Source: Cognatazoarcus halotolerans (GTDB taxonomy: Bacteria; Pseudomonadota; Gammaproteobacteria; Burkholderiales; Rhodocyclaceae). From it: a DNA stretch of 64,000 bases. A model generated the notes under the pieces. That model was not told where the DNA came from. It searched no databases and saw nothing but the letters and a program-made list of their open reading frames with translations. Shown here one piece after another: positions 62,569 to 64,000 of the stretch; the stretch's first letter is position 1; each line of letters starts with the position of its first letter. The stretch lies in contig NZ_WUAF01000002.1 of the NCBI RefSeq assembly GCF_009800965.1, forward strand, positions 356,299 to 420,298, in the 5' to 3' direction. A program made the position numbers and the translations under genes.

Positions 62569-63285
62569 TCAGACGCCGAGCAGTCCGGACAGCGCCGGAT
62601 CGTCCGCGACCTTCGAGGCCGGGCCGGCAAGCTCGACCAGCCCTTTCTGCAATACCAGCGCGTTGTCGCTGTGCTCCAGCACGCGCCGGAAATCGCGGTC
62701 GACGATCAGCGTTGCGATGCCGCTGTCGCGAATGTCGCCGATCACGTTCCAGATCTCGTTCACGATCAGCGGCGCCAGACCTTCGGTGGCCTCGTCGAGA
62801 ATGACCAGGTCGGGCTGGGTCATCAGCGCGCGTCCGATCGACACCATCTGCTGTTCGCCACCGGAAAGTTGCGAGCCGAGGTTGGTGAGCCGTTCGGTGA
62901 GGCGCGGAAAGGTCTCGAGCACCCGTTCGTAGCTCCAGCCCCGGCTTGCTTCACGCGAGGGGCGGGCGGCCATGATGAGGTTCTCGCGCACGGTGAGATT
63001 CGGGAATACCCCGCGCCCCTCCGGCACGTAGGCGACGCCGCGGCGTGCCACCTCGTGCGGTTTGCTCTTCGAGACGTCGTGTCCGAACAGGTGGATCTGT
63101 CCATCCCGCTGGGTGACGTGGCCGAGAAGGGTGCGGATCAGGGTGCTCTTTCCCATGCCGTTGCGGCCGAGCAGGCCGACGGTCTCGCCACGGGCGATCT
63201 TAAGATCGATGCCGTGCAAGACGTGACTCGATCCGTACCAGGCATGGATGTTCCGGGCGTCGAGGATTGGATCCGTCGGGGCCAT
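62569..63285 (-). CDS. livF: ABC transporter ATP-binding protein (LivF type), second system
   Basis: The 238-residue ATPase has Walker A GRNGMGKSTLIR near residue 39, Q-loop RGVAYVPEGRGVFPNLTVRENL, signature LSGGEQQMVSIGRAL, Walker B LVILDEATEGLAP and a D/R-type H-loop (LIVDRDFRRVLEHSD) in which the usual LVEQ/H reads LIVDRDF; the normal His switch is therefore not obvious. One base separates it from the upstream livG-type gene. Confidence 0.92.
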   Translation of the reverse strand: MAPTDPILDARNIHAWYGSSHVLHGIDLKIARGETVGLLGRNGMGKSTLIRTLLGHVTQRDGQIHLFGHDVSKSKPHEVARRGVAYVPEGRGVFPNLTVRENLIMAARPSREASRGWSYERVLETFPRLTERLTNLGSQLSGGEQQMVSIGRALMTQPDLVILDEATEGLAPLIVNEIWNVIGDIRDSGIATLIVDRDFRRVLEHSDNALVLQKGLVELAGPASKVADDPALSGLLGV

Positions 63286-63286
63286 G

Positions 63287-64000
63287 TCAATGATCTCCCA
63301 GGTAAGCGGTCTTGACTTCGGGGCTGTTGCGAATGAAGTCGGGCGAGCCCGATGCGATCACCTGGCCATTGACCATCACCGTGATGCGATCGGCCGCACG
63401 GAAGACCGCGTCCATGTCGTGTTCGACCAGCAGGATCGCGTGATCGGGGCGCAGTTGTTCGAGCAGGGTCAGCATGCGTTCGGTCTCTTCGGCGCCCATC
63501 CCCGCGAGCGGCTCGTCGAGCAGCAGCACTTCCGGTCCGGTGGCGAGGCACATGGCGATCTCGAGCTGGCGTTTCTGGCCGTGGCTGAGCAGGCCGGCGG
63601 TACGATCGAGCGCGTTGCCGAGGCCGACCCGCACGGCCGCGTCGTGGGCCGCCGCGGTGCTGACTTCACAGCGCGCCGCGCTCTGCCACCAGGCCCACGG
63701 CGCGGGTTTGCGCGCCTGGGCCGCGAGCCGGCAGTTTTCCATGACGCTGAAGCTCGGGTAGATCGTGTTGCGCTGGTAGCTGCGGCCAAGTCCGGAGCGC
63801 GCGCGCTTGGGCTGGGACCAGTCGGTCACGTCCTGGCCGAGCAGCTCCACCTGTCCTTCGGAAGGCGGGAACTCGCCCGAGAGGATATTGATGAGCGTGG
63901 ATTTGCCCGCCCCGTTGGTTCCGATCACGGCGTGCAGGCTGCCGCGCTCGAGCTCCACCGACACCTTGTTGAGGGCGACCAGGCCGCCCCAGCGCCGCGT
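63287..64000 (-). CDS. livG: ABC transporter ATP-binding protein (LivG type), 5' end outside window
   Basis: The frame stays open to the right edge, so the N-terminus is missing; the visible start TRRWGGLVALNKVSVELERG precedes Walker A GTNGAGKSTLIN. Other motifs: Q-loop GLGRSYQRNTIYPSFSVMENC, signature-like LLSHGQKRQLEIAMCLA, Walker B VLLLDEPLAGMG, and H-loop LVEHDMDAVFRAAD. It belongs with the following livF as the ATPase pair of a second HAAT transporter whose permeases presumably lie to the right. An internal GTG at 63964 is not the start. Confidence 0.93.
   Translation of the reverse strand, partial: TRRWGGLVALNKVSVELERGSLHAVIGTNGAGKSTLINILSGEFPPSEGQVELLGQDVTDWSQPKRARSGLGRSYQRNTIYPSFSVMENCRLAAQARKPAPWAWWQSAARCEVSTAAAHDAAVRVGLGNALDRTAGLLSHGQKRQLEIAMCLATGPEVLLLDEPLAGMGAEETERMLTLLEQLRPDHAILLVEHDMDAVFRAADRITVMVNGQVIASGSPDFIRNSPEVKTAYLGDH

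Overview
The window looks like a contiguous stretch of chromosome from a betaproteobacterium, most likely Rhodocyclales (Azoarcus/Thauera/Aromatoleum type). This is inferred from gene content and order: a glyA-nrdR-ribD operon; a TCA supercluster mdh / GntR regulator / sdhCDAB-sdhE-gltA-odhA-odhB-lpd followed by zapE; a complete type II secretion operon; polyhydroxyalkanoate genes; and a large CoA-thioester catabolic island with branched-chain-amino-acid-type ABC transporters. The DNA is GC-rich and densely coded, and I see no insertion sequence, prophage, CRISPR array, tRNA or rRNA. No gene is visibly broken; two are cut by the window edges (the left S41 peptidase and the right LivG-type ATPase).

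Layout. 0-5.7 kb: C-terminal-processing peptidase, an unrecognised small protein, moeB, then on the minus strand ribD, nrdR, glyA and a histidine phosphatase. 5.85-8.04 kb: a TRAP small plus large permease pair without an adjacent binding protein. 8.1-23 kb: a citrate-lyase-like CoA lyase and mdh (minus), then a UTRA-type GntR regulator, succinate dehydrogenase and its assembly factor, citrate synthase, the 2-oxoglutarate dehydrogenase complex and zapE (plus). 23.1-33.9 kb: gspC to gspN, twelve type II secretion genes in one minus-strand run with many 1-4 nt overlaps. 34.2-36.1 kb: a divergent PhoX-like Tat lipoprotein behind a well-formed Pho box. 36.3-40.8 kb: a DinG/YoaA helicase and mobB-moeA-moaD-moaE, which with moeB at the left end make much of a molybdenum-cofactor set. 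40.9-46.2 kb: phasin, clpB with a sigma32-type promoter, a lytic transglycosylase and acetoacetyl-CoA reductase. 46.2-48.0 kb: an EamA transporter and a TetR regulator with an extra N-terminal helix-turn-helix domain.

48.3-61.9 kb: one plus-strand operon of eleven genes: LivH, a LivM-LivG fusion, LivF, LivK, a feruloyl-CoA-synthase-like ligase, enoyl-CoA hydratase, thiolase, short-chain dehydrogenase, CoA-transferase, 4HBT thioesterase and a ~600-residue acyl-CoA dehydrogenase. Together these can import a carboxylic acid, activate it and run a full beta-oxidation round. The substrate is not shown by the sequence; an aryl- or alkyl-propanoid side chain is my preferred guess. 62-64 kb: a convergent operon with two more Liv-type ATPases and a hemerythrin protein.

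Best regulatory signals: the Pho box spaced like that of phoA upstream of the PhoX-like gene; a consensus TTGACA-N17-TAACAT promoter for mdh beside a 12-bp palindrome next to the GntR gene; the clpB heat-shock promoter; a cluster of TGC/GCA dyads upstream of the phasin; a TTGACA-N17-TACTGT promoter before the catabolic operon; and several perfect stem-loops inside or between operons. All gene calls rest on reading the translations and recognising families; no database search was run.
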